This document shows positions 1-5,136 of a DNA stretch of 5,136 bases, piece by piece (position 1 is the stretch's first letter; every line of letters starts with the position of its first letter). The stretch is from an uncultured Clostridia bacterium. GTDB taxonomy: Bacteria > Bacillota > Clostridia > Christensenellales > DUVY01. The stretch spans positions 1-5,136 of the forward strand of contig CALAYY010000001.1 in NCBI GenBank assembly GCA_937895465.1, written 5' to 3'. The notes beneath the pieces were generated by a model that did not search any database, was not told where the DNA came from, and worked only from the letters and a program-made list of their open reading frames with translations. The position numbers and the translations under genes were made by a program.

Positions 1-53
1 GCTCCTTTTAACAGTTTATATCCGCATAGCGGGCATACAGCAAAATACTTCAT
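1..53 (-). CDS. Small zinc-ribbon protein, 5' end only (runs off the window)
   Basis: Seventeen complete codons are visible, starting at ATG 53-51 and open to the window edge, so this is the N-terminus of a longer gene. The peptide begins MKYFAVCPLCGYKLLKG. The Cys7-Pro-Leu-Cys10-Gly knuckle followed by Tyr-Lys-Leu is the classic first half of a zinc ribbon, as in many very small Firmicute proteins; the second cysteine pair would lie outside the window. An AGGAG Shine-Dalgarno ends 7 nt before the ATG, which supports the start. The gene lies 50 nt downstream of lexA on the same strand, and no hairpin plus T-tract lies between them, so it is probably co-transcribed with lexA and SOS-controlled. 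The function is unknown. The short length of visible sequence limits certainty. Confidence 0.6.
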   Translation of the reverse strand, partial: MKYFAVCPLCGYKLLKG

Positions 54-103
54 ATGTACTCCTGAGTCTTTAATTTTTTATCTTCCATAATATTTTTTAG
101 GGA

Positions 104-724
104 TTATAGCTTATGAATGCAGTTATCTACTACCCCTAATATCTCGTATTCTTTTACTACGATATCAGGATACGCTCTTTCGCCATTGATATCTTTACTA
201 TCGTTTGCAGCTCTTAGTATAACCCTATTTTTTCGAGGCAGATATATTTTTGCTGTAGCCTCGCCGTCTATAAGGGCTATTACTATTTGACCAGGATTGG
301 CTGTATTCTGTTTCTTTACAACAAGGATATCTCCGTCAAAGATACCTTTTTCTATCATGCTGCTGCCCTTAGCTCTTAACATAAACCGTTCTTGCTTACC
401 AAAGAACGCAGTTGGGAGAGCGTAATTGCCTTCTATGTTTTCTATTGCAGTTATAGGTCTTCCACAAGCTACCGAGCCCACAAGCGGTATAGTTACTGTT
501 TCACCCTTTAACAGAGTCTCATCAATCGCAACACTTCCTCTTTCGTCCCTGTCTAATTGACTGCGTTCACGCAGGACCTTGATATATCTAAACACTGTCC
601 CGATATTGGAAAAGTTGCAATGCCTCATTATTTGACGATATGTCGGTGACTTGCCCTCACCCTTCTGATGCTGAGTTATATATTCAAGCACCATATCAAG
701 CTTGTCTTCATCATACGGTTTCAC
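104..724 (-). CDS. lexA: LexA repressor (SOS regulator, self-cleaving S24 family)
   Basis: A 206-residue LexA, the usual length for the family. It represses DNA-damage genes in the cytoplasm and inactivates itself by cleavage when stimulated by RecA filaments. Residues about 1-70 form the winged helix-turn-helix, with the family pattern GKSPTYRQI (24-32) and SNIGTVFRYIKVL (39-51). The protease domain carries the cleavage site VACGRP with the scissile bond predicted at Cys87-Gly88, the nucleophile Ser122 in GSSM (120-123) followed by GIFDGD, and the general-base Lys159 in DGEATAKIY. The start is GTG at 724-722, because GGGAGG at 731-736 ends 6 nt upstream; the ATGs at 726 and 729 are out of frame and hit TGA at once. 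The promoter spacer carries a palindromic operator, so the gene is almost certainly self-repressed. The Cys-Gly cleavage site differs from the Ala-Gly of E. coli and B. subtilis LexA. A second, non-housekeeping LexA paralogue cannot be excluded. Confidence 0.93.
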   Translation of the reverse strand: MKPYDEDKLDMVLEYITQHQKGEGKSPTYRQIMRHCNFSNIGTVFRYIKVLRERSQLDRDERGSVAIDETLLKGETVTIPLVGSVACGRPITAIENIEGNYALPTAFFGKQERFMLRAKGSSMIEKGIFDGDILVVKKQNTANPGQIVIALIDGEATAKIYLPRKNRVILRAANDSKDINGERAYPDIVVKEYEILGVVDNCIHKL

Positions 725-730
725 ATCATT

Positions 731-736
731 CCTCCC
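731..736 (-). promoter_or_regulatory. Shine-Dalgarno of lexA (decides GTG start)
   Basis: The minus strand reads GGGAGG, a near-perfect match to the anti-Shine-Dalgarno sequence, 6 nt before GTG 724-722. This places the lexA start on GTG and not on the two nearby ATGs, which are in another frame. Confidence 0.85.
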
Positions 737-737
737 T

Positions 738-754
738 AGAAACTTTAAGTTTCT
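738..754. repeat. 17-nt near-perfect palindrome at the lexA transcription start
   Basis: The sequence AGAAACTTTAAGTTTCT has two perfect 8-bp arms around one central base. It lies between the Shine-Dalgarno and the -10 box, covering the predicted +1 (about 752). Its AAAC and GTTT half-sites are the same as those of the upstream SOS palindrome, but they are 5 nt apart, not 4. It could be a second, weaker LexA operator, a 5' UTR hairpin near the ribosome binding site, or chance in AT-rich DNA. Confidence 0.5.
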
Positions 755-758
755 TTAC

Positions 759-787
759 ATTATAAACATATGTTTAGTTATTGTCAA
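759..787 (-). promoter_or_regulatory. Consensus sigma-A promoter of lexA
   Basis: Read on the minus strand, TTGACA (782-787) and TATAAT (759-764) are both perfect consensus hexamers separated by exactly 17 nt. The predicted start of transcription is near 752, which gives a leader of about 28 nt before the lexA GTG. A promoter this strong needs a repressor, which fits the palindrome in its spacer. Confidence 0.93.
763..776. promoter_or_regulatory. SOS box (LexA operator), variant half-sites
   Basis: TAAACATATGTTTA is a perfect 14-bp palindrome. It matches the Gram-positive SOS box core (GAAC-N4-GTTC, typically CGAACATATGTTCG) in spacing and in the ACATATGT centre, but has A/T where the consensus has G/C at the outer half-site positions. 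It overlaps the -10 hexamer and fills most of the spacer, so bound LexA would block RNA polymerase directly. Confidence 0.88.
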
Positions 788-869
788 TAGCTTTATATAT
801 ACTTTTAAAAAATATTTAAGAGATTATTTTGAAGTTTGTTTAAATAAATTTTTGTGAGCTTCTGGACTG

Positions 870-1013
870 TTAAGAGATTTTTATTTTATAGATATCATCA
901 AAGAAAATTTTGCCTTCGCCTACAACAATATATCTATAGATCTTATCTATTTTGTTTACTTGTCCTTCAACAGTTATATAGTATCCACTGTCATAGCATA
1001 CGACCTGCACCAA
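870..1013 (-). pseudogene. YolD-like protein, C-terminal remnant
   Basis: An open frame on the minus strand ending at TAA 872-870 encodes about 47 residues that match the C-terminal barrel of YolD-like proteins. The visible pattern is V-x-V-x-Y-x-S-GYYITVEG, then V-x-KID-x-I, then KIFFDDI-x-KI near the end. Intact YolD-like proteins are about 100-130 residues, with a helical N-terminal part. Here the frame meets TGA at 1070-1068 and no helical half is found upstream in any minus-strand frame. The first possible starts (TTG 1013, GTG 1010) have no Shine-Dalgarno. YolD genes typically sit in SOS operons beside a Y-family DNA polymerase or UvrX, so a remnant next to lexA fits a decayed SOS locus. 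Family recognition is by pattern only. A very short functional protein is possible but less likely. Confidence 0.6.
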
Positions 1014-1381
1014 AATGTTTTTACATGCTAAATTTGGGTAAATTTTGCTTTCTGAAAGGTGATATAATCACATAGATATGTAAGTAATACTTTTTATTAT
1101 CTTCTTCTGATTCATTGCATGCTTTTTGCTGTGTCGTCTAATAAAAAACCCTTTCATAAGAATATCCTATTGAAAAGGCTGTAAATTCGTTATATTAACA
1201 ATTTAATATATTTTTCTTAATGTAGCTATTATTGACCAAATGTCTTGGGTTTCTTCAATTTATATTTTGGTTTGGTGTAACTTAAAATTCAACATATTAT
1301 TATGTCAATTTTGCCACTTTGAACATCTATGGCTGAACAATTCCCCATCTTTACTATTCATAGGGATTTTCTTTTGTCAAA
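1014..1381. other. Gene-poor AT-rich stretch between M2 and the yolD remnant
   Basis: Apart from the terminator at 1143-1178, no gene is supported here on either strand. Plus-strand open frames at 854-1075 and 1240-1437 give low-complexity, Cys/Phe/Leu/Tyr-rich peptides without a Shine-Dalgarno or any recognisable motif. An AT-only inverted repeat (TATATTAA, 4-nt loop, TTAATATA; 1191-1210) and a small GTGAT/ATCAC repeat (1059-1071) are present but carry no clear meaning. The stretch probably holds the junction between the inserted cassette and the older SOS locus. Confidence 0.6.
1143..1178 (-). terminator. Intrinsic terminator downstream of the restriction-modification operon
   Basis: On the minus strand the arms 1178-1167 and 1160-1149 pair over 8 bp (CCTTTTCA with TGAAAGGG, one G-U), then two mismatches and two more pairs, around a 6-nt loop. 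Six T residues follow directly (1148-1143). The plus-strand reading has no T-tract, so it works in one direction only. It lies about 200 nt after the M2 stop codon and is the first convincing terminator for that operon. It also separates the operon from the yolD remnant and lexA. Confidence 0.75.
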
Positions 1382-2353
1382 CTATTCTATTTTCGATATG
1401 TATTCTAAAACCTTTTGTGTTACATGCCAAAACATAACAGGAGGTATTGCATTGCCAAGAGCACGATACTGTGCACTCTCTGAACCTATAAGTTCAAATG
1501 TATCTGGAAAAGATTGAATACGAGCAACTTCACGCGGAGTAAATCTGCGGTATCTGCCATTAGTATAAAGCACAGGATCAGTACTGTTTAGAGACACTTT
1601 GGCAAGATGTGCCCCTACAGTATTGCAAGGTTTTTCCAAATCTTGAGCACGCCCTTTATTCATAGAGTTGCGTTTTCTCATCATGCCTTGTACTGCTCTG
1701 TCGCTAAAAAAATATTTCTCATCAGCAACATCATCAATAACTGCTCTCAGCTTTGTGAATTCACTCTCAGAATGGCATACTATATCAGGAAATTCAAATT
1801 CAATGCCTAAGTCATCTCTAAAACCAATAATAATCACCCGTTCTCTCTTTTGAGGTACCTTAAAATGAGTTGCATTAAGGATTTTATGTACAACCGTATA
1901 ACCACATTTCTCAAACTCTTCTATAATCAAAGGGAAAGTAGACTTATTATTTGCTGATAATATGCCTTTTACATTCTCAGCAATAAAACATTTTGGTTGT
2001 TTTTCTCGGATAATTCTGCACATTTCAAAAAACAACTTTCCTCTGTCATCCTTAACTCCAAGGCGTTTAGGATTTTGGGCTATAATTGAAAATGATTGAC
2101 ATGGAAAACCGCCTGTTAGAATATCAAAATCGGGTATTTCAGAAGCTTTTATTTCCCGTATATCACGATTATCAGGACTCAATCCAAAGTTTTTCTCAAA
2201 AATAGCACAAGCAGCATCATCGATGTCATTAGCGTAAATTATTTCAATATTCGTCTTTGCATATTCATTTCCTAAAAATTCAAAGCCACCAATTAGCCCT
2301 AAATCTGTGCCGCCGCAACCACAGAATAATGATGCAACTTTTAGTTTATCCAT
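1382..2353 (-). CDS. DNA (cytosine-5) methyltransferase, second of the pair (M2)
   Basis: A 323-residue C5-cytosine methyltransferase that moves a methyl group from S-adenosylmethionine to cytosine C5 in its target. Motifs run in the canonical order: I SLFCGCGGTDLGL (8-20), IV GGFPCQSFS with catalytic Cys85, VI ENVKG (126-130), VIII QKRERV (168-173), IX REVARIQSFPDTF (274-286) and X GNAIPP (300-305). Motif I has Cys13 where most members have Ala or Ser. The target-recognition region between VIII and IX is short, roughly residues 185-240, and unlike that of the upstream enzyme. The ATG lies inside the preceding gene (13-nt overlap), with GAGGAG at 2362-2367 ending 8 nt upstream, so it has its own good ribosome binding site. 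The stop is TAG. It is the last gene of the cassette and probably protects one strand or half of the endonuclease site. The recognition sequence cannot be read from the protein. Confidence 0.93.
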   Translation of the reverse strand: MDKLKVASLFCGCGGTDLGLIGGFEFLGNEYAKTNIEIIYANDIDDAACAIFEKNFGLSPDNRDIREIKASEIPDFDILTGGFPCQSFSIIAQNPKRLGVKDDRGKLFFEMCRIIREKQPKCFIAENVKGILSANNKSTFPLIIEEFEKCGYTVVHKILNATHFKVPQKRERVIIIGFRDDLGIEFEFPDIVCHSESEFTKLRAVIDDVADEKYFFSDRAVQGMMRKRNSMNKGRAQDLEKPCNTVGAHLAKVSLNSTDPVLYTNGRYRRFTPREVARIQSFPDTFELIGSESAQYRALGNAIPPVMFWHVTQKVLEYISKIE

Positions 2354-3768
2354 GTCAACAACTCCTCATAATGCCCAGCTGCGTCTTTAAAGGATATTTC
2401 CACACCATTGCGAGGTATCATTTCAATAACACCAGTATCCTTTTTGTATAATCCAACGGGATCTTGAATTATGAACAACTTTTTTGAATGTTTAGAAAGT
2501 AGAAGACGGTAAACAAAATATCTATCTTTAATAGTACTCGCAGTATTCCATTCGTTTGTAGTTAAATGAACTTTATTAAACATTAAAGGTTTTGAACTGA
2601 TAGTTGTTTTTACCTCGATATAACGTTTCTGTTCATCTATTTCAACAGACTGAATATCATAACCGACAGCAAACTGTGTTGGAATACGCTTAATTAAATG
2701 AATTAAATCTGCTCTACCCCCGATTTTTACACGCTGGCATTCATGTGAATGCACAATACTCTCGCCCATATCTCCAATATCCTTTGTAACAATAGTAACA
2801 TCATCATCAGCGAGTTTCTGTTCAAAAACTCTAAGACTCTCCGCTTTCATTTCAGCATATTCTTCAGAAGTTTCAGCAACAAATGCCAACAAGTCGGTTT
2901 CAAAATCAGTTTCAGATAATTCACTGTTTGCATACTTAAACCAATCCTCTTTAAGAGCACCAACTTCTTTAACATTACCATTGCGTTTTGCAATCATATC
3001 ATCGTATCCTGAAAACCATTGCGACGAATTGATAAACCTCAATACCGTTTCATTTTCAAGCGTATTAATAAAGAAATGCTTGCCGTCATGTGTCAAAAGC
3101 AAATTAGCGATTTCCATATAGTCAAGAATATCTCCAGCATAACGAACCACATCACCCTTACCGTCATATATTACTTTTGTGGCTCTGTTTGCAACAACTC
3201 TATTCCACGCAGAAACAGGAGATTCATTATCCCGAGTACAACGAAGGTCATTAAGAATACAATGACATAACTCTTCTTTTGTTAAAGATGCGCGTAATCC
3301 ATTGCTCTCTTCGCCAGCTTGTAAGACCTTGAGTATATATTGTGCAGGCTTAAAATGAATGCCTTTCTCTATCATCTTCAATGCCTCGTACGCCTTTACA
3401 TGCGCACCTGGATATTGAAATGAAAACAAAAATTTTTTGAACATTTCAACTAAATCCTGTTTTTCTGCAAGTTCTTTAGCTCTACGTCCTGCTGCTGTAG
3501 TCTTATCATTATATTCTATAAAAAATGCAAATAAAGAAGAAATTTCTGTTCGCCAATTGTTAATTGTCTTCACTGTGCGGATAGCATTTCCAGGATAACT
3601 TTTAATTGCAGTGTTCAATCTATCATTGAACTCAGTGCGCTGTAAATTAGGCAACGACGAAATTTCTGTTGCCATAAATAATAAAACATTCTCAATATCG
3701 CTCTTAAATCTAGGGCGCACATGATGCAATCTAAAATAATATTCTGCAGGTATTATATATTTTTTCAT
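2341..3768 (-). CDS. Predicted restriction endonuclease with C-terminal DUF3883/NOV_C domain
   Basis: A 475-residue protein placed between two cytosine-5 methyltransferases, which by itself suggests the cognate endonuclease. The C-terminal part (about 325-440) matches the DUF3883/NOV_C (protein NO VEIN C-terminal) fold, related to PD-(D/E)XK nucleases: GDMGES with Glu336, then FAVGYDIQS with Asp371, then RYIEVKTT with Glu385 and Lys387, then LTTNEW (402-407) and YFVYRLLL (417-424). Asp371, Glu385 and Lys387 form the expected D...ExK metal-binding triad. The N-terminal 300 residues resemble no family I can name with confidence. They are charged and mostly helical, contain NNWRTEISSLFAFF (70-83) and FQYPGAHVKAYEAL (117-130), and probably bind DNA. 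The ATG follows the M1 stop by 2 nt, with AAGGG at 3775-3779 ending 6 nt upstream. M1 is read before it, so protection precedes cutting. The endonuclease role is inferred from context plus the intact triad. A target other than unmodified host-type sites is possible. Confidence 0.78.
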   Translation of the reverse strand: MKKYIIPAEYYFRLHHVRPRFKSDIENVLLFMATEISSLPNLQRTEFNDRLNTAIKSYPGNAIRTVKTINNWRTEISSLFAFFIEYNDKTTAAGRRAKELAEKQDLVEMFKKFLFSFQYPGAHVKAYEALKMIEKGIHFKPAQYILKVLQAGEESNGLRASLTKEELCHCILNDLRCTRDNESPVSAWNRVVANRATKVIYDGKGDVVRYAGDILDYMEIANLLLTHDGKHFFINTLENETVLRFINSSQWFSGYDDMIAKRNGNVKEVGALKEDWFKYANSELSETDFETDLLAFVAETSEEYAEMKAESLRVFEQKLADDDVTIVTKDIGDMGESIVHSHECQRVKIGGRADLIHLIKRIPTQFAVGYDIQSVEIDEQKRYIEVKTTISSKPLMFNKVHLTTNEWNTASTIKDRYFVYRLLLSKHSKKLFIIQDPVGLYKKDTGVIEMIPRNGVEISFKDAAGHYEELLTWIN

Positions 3769-3770
3769 TT

Positions 3771-4814
3771 TTAACCCTTATTCAACAACTTCTTGACCTG
3801 ATCAGCTATTTTTTCAGCCATCAGTGGAGGAACAGCATTACCAACTTGTCTAAACTGCTGTGTTTTGTTTCCTATGAAAATGAAATCGTCTGGAAAAGAT
3901 TGTATTCTGGCACACTCTCTTACTGTCGGCACGCGGTTATATTTATAATGAAAATGATGGCGATGTCCAGTATCGATTGTCGGTGCAGGCTTATTGTCGG
4001 AAAATCGCGTCCATGCCACATTAAAATTACGAGTATTATTATAATCTTTAGGCAAGTCTTTATAATTTCCTCCCGGCGGAATAAGGGCTATTGTCTTTTT
4101 GACATATTCAGAATGTCGTGCTGCAATATGATTTTTGACCATACTTGACTTTCTGCGCATTAGCTTTTGGTAATCGTTTAGAGGTACGGTTGCATATTGC
4201 ATTTCTTCTGAACCCAAAAAATCATCAAGTGGTGGCAAATCAGATAAAGCTTCTTGGCAAGTTATTTGCACTTTATCAAAAGGGGGATATGTAAACTCTC
4301 CATTTTTATGTCCAACAAAAATAACCCTGCGACGGTTTTGTGGAACTCCATAATTAGAAGCACACATTATTTTATACTCAATTTTATAGTCCATAGCCAT
4401 AAATTTTTCTAAAATACTATCCTTAATAGCTCCACCAAAAAGTCCAACAAGCCCTGGAACATTTTCTATTATAAATATACTTGGACGTATTTCATCAACT
4501 AAACGAATAAATGAAAGGTATAATTTGTTTCTCGGATCGTCAAGTTCCCTTGGTCCTGAAAGTGACATTCCTTGACATGGTGGACCCCCTACGATAACAT
4601 CTATATTTGCTTCACCAATAACTCTTTTAATATCTGTATAAGTTATTTTAGTAATATCACTACAAATTGATTTTGAATTTTTATGGTTCTTCTCAAAAGT
4701 CTTCAATGCCGCTACATCATTATCAATTCCAAGTAGAACATTAAACCCTGCCATCTCAAAACCGTATGATAAACCTCCGGCTCCGCAAAATAAATCTATA
4801 GCATTATAGCTCAT
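3771..4814 (-). CDS. DNA (cytosine-5) methyltransferase, first of the pair (M1)
   Basis: A 347-residue C5-cytosine methyltransferase. Motifs in order: I IDLFCGAGGLSYGF (6-19), IV GGPPCQGMS with catalytic Cys80, VI ENVPG (117-121), VIII QNRRRV (159-164), IX RECARIQSFPDDF (299-311) and X GNAVPP (325-330), all intact, so it should be active. The target-recognition region lies at about 175-277, roughly 100 residues and much longer than in M2. The two enzymes also differ in nearly every motif variant, so they are not a recent duplication and probably read different sequences or different strands of one site. The start codon overlaps the stop of the upstream HTH gene as ATGA, implying coupled translation; the Shine-Dalgarno is weak (AAAGAG). 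The endonuclease gene follows after 2 nt. It probably supplies one of the two protective methylations of the cassette. Confidence 0.94.
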   Translation of the reverse strand: MSYNAIDLFCGAGGLSYGFEMAGFNVLLGIDNDVAALKTFEKNHKNSKSICSDITKITYTDIKRVIGEANIDVIVGGPPCQGMSLSGPRELDDPRNKLYLSFIRLVDEIRPSIFIIENVPGLVGLFGGAIKDSILEKFMAMDYKIEYKIMCASNYGVPQNRRRVIFVGHKNGEFTYPPFDKVQITCQEALSDLPPLDDFLGSEEMQYATVPLNDYQKLMRRKSSMVKNHIAARHSEYVKKTIALIPPGGNYKDLPKDYNNTRNFNVAWTRFSDNKPAPTIDTGHRHHFHYKYNRVPTVRECARIQSFPDDFIFIGNKTQQFRQVGNAVPPLMAEKIADQVKKLLNKG

Positions 4815-5032
4815 TGTTTTGACTCTTTCGTTCTAAACCTTGCATCATTAGGTTTTAATGCTGAAGCAGGGATGACCCAAAATTCTCCAAGCTTGAAAAC
4901 ACCTTTTATACGGCCTTCTAAGCATAGCTTTTGCACTCTGCGTTGCGTAATATTCCATTTTTTGGCAGCTTCTGCGGCTAATAAATACTTTCCCATAGTG
5001 TAACAAGTTTCCACACTTTTGGTAATCCTCAT
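4811..5032 (-). CDS. Small excisionase/MerR-like helix-turn-helix protein
   Basis: A 73-residue DNA-binding protein of the HTH_17/excisionase type, common in Firmicute mobile islands. From residue 13 it reads MGKYLLAAEAAKKWNITQRR, giving a first helix (19-26), a recognition helix TQRRVQKLCLEG (29-40) and a wing with RIKGVFKLGEFWVIP (41-55). A Lys/Arg-rich tail follows. The start is uncertain: ATG 5032 has no Shine-Dalgarno, GTG 5014 has AGGA 11 nt upstream, and ATG 4996 (Met13) begins where homologous small HTH proteins normally begin. The longest form is listed. It heads the restriction-modification operon and its TGA overlaps the M1 ATG by 4 nt, the place where controller (C) proteins are often found; those are usually Xre-type, so this would be an unusual one. 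It could instead be a leftover from an integrative element. No promoter is obvious in the roughly 30 nt between it and the upstream terminator. Confidence 0.8.
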   Translation of the reverse strand: MRITKSVETCYTMGKYLLAAEAAKKWNITQRRVQKLCLEGRIKGVFKLGEFWVIPASALKPNDARFRTKESKQ

Positions 5033-5064
5033 TTTTCTAACGCTGGCGAAAGGTTAAACCGATG

Positions 5065-5109
5065 AAAAAAAGAGGCTTCTCAAAAGTTCAGCACTAATGA
5101 AAAGCCTCT
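5065..5109 (-). terminator. Intrinsic terminator of a gene lying off the right edge
   Basis: On the minus strand AGAGGCTT (5109-5102) pairs perfectly over 8 bp with AAGCCTCT (5078-5071). One mismatch and three further pairs (TCA with TGA) follow, around a loop of about 15 nt, and a run of seven T residues comes after the stem (5071-5065). It stops transcription arriving from beyond 5136. The restriction-modification operon therefore needs its own start between here and the HTH gene, or relies on read-through. Confidence 0.85.
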
Positions 5110-5136
5110 AGCTGTAGTGTTTTTATGTTGCTTCCG

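Noticed and set aside
724..729. ATG codons at 729 and 726 as the lexA start
   Set aside because: Both are in another frame and run into TGA at once. GTG 724 is in frame with correct Shine-Dalgarno spacing.
1059..1071. GTGAT-N3-ATCAC inverted repeat as a possible operator
   Set aside because: Five-bp arms only, no promoter nearby and no gene start for it to control.
854..1075. Plus-strand open frame of 73 codons
   Set aside because: It is antisense to the yolD remnant, has no Shine-Dalgarno, and gives a Cys/Tyr/Leu/Phe-rich peptide without motifs. The minus-strand frame matches a known family.
1191..1210. Perfect 8-bp inverted repeat TATATTAA/TTAATATA with a T-run after it on the plus strand
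   Set aside because: The stem has only A-T pairs and there is no plus-strand gene to terminate, so it is probably chance in AT-rich DNA.
1303..1380. Two TTGACA hexamers on the minus strand (1303-1308 and 1375-1380) as promoters for the yolD remnant
   Set aside because: Neither has a recognisable -10 at 16-18 nt, and a terminator lies between them and the remnant.
1240..1517. Two overlapping plus-strand open frames near the 3' end of M2
   Set aside because: Low-complexity peptides, partly antisense to the conserved methyltransferase motifs, with no ribosome binding site.
3019..3270. Plus-strand open frame of 83 codons inside the endonuclease gene
   Set aside because: Shadow of the minus-strand coding sequence; no motif or start signal. 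The same applies to 1607-1810, 1668-1853, 2257-2451 and 3846-4148.
1..5136. CRISPR array, tRNA, rRNA or insertion-sequence ends
   Set aside because: No regularly spaced repeats, no tRNA-like cloverleaf, no transposase frame and no long terminal inverted repeats were seen on either strand.

Overview
The window looks like an accessory region of a low-GC Firmicute, probably a gut-type member of the Clostridia. The evidence is AT-rich DNA, Gram-positive style Shine-Dalgarno sequences (GGGAGG, GAGGAG, AAGGG), a B. subtilis-type LexA operator layout and a remnant of a YolD-like gene. No marker gene fixes the genus. Every gene supported here reads on the minus strand, so the story runs from high to low coordinates.

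5136 to 5033: a strong intrinsic terminator (5065-5109) closes a gene lying off the right edge, so the next unit starts fresh. 5032 to 1382: a compact four-gene operon. It contains a small excisionase/MerR-like helix-turn-helix protein, a DNA cytosine-5 methyltransferase (M1), a 475-residue protein with a C-terminal DUF3883/NOV_C nuclease-like domain, and a second, clearly different cytosine-5 methyltransferase (M2). The genes are joined by an ATGA overlap, a 2-nt gap and a 13-nt overlap. The simplest reading is a Type II restriction-modification system. The middle protein would be the endonuclease. Two methyltransferases suggest an asymmetric target needing one enzyme per strand, with the small HTH protein as a possible regulator. 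An intrinsic terminator lies about 200 nt downstream (1143-1178).

1381 to 777: a gene-poor stretch of about 600 nt holding the terminator and the C-terminal remnant of a YolD-like gene (870-1013). YolD genes usually accompany SOS-controlled Y-family polymerases, so this looks like debris of an older SOS locus into which the restriction-modification cassette was inserted.

787 to 1: a lexA gene behind a consensus sigma-A promoter (TTGACA, 17 nt, TATAAT). A perfect 14-bp palindrome in its spacer overlaps the -10 and is an evident self-repression site. A second near-palindrome sits at the predicted transcription start. lexA starts with GTG and is followed, without a terminator, by the first 17 codons of a small zinc-ribbon protein that runs off the left edge.

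The most interesting item is the M-R-M cassette with a NOV_C-domain endonuclease and an atypical HTH protein at its head. Next is the variant LexA control region.
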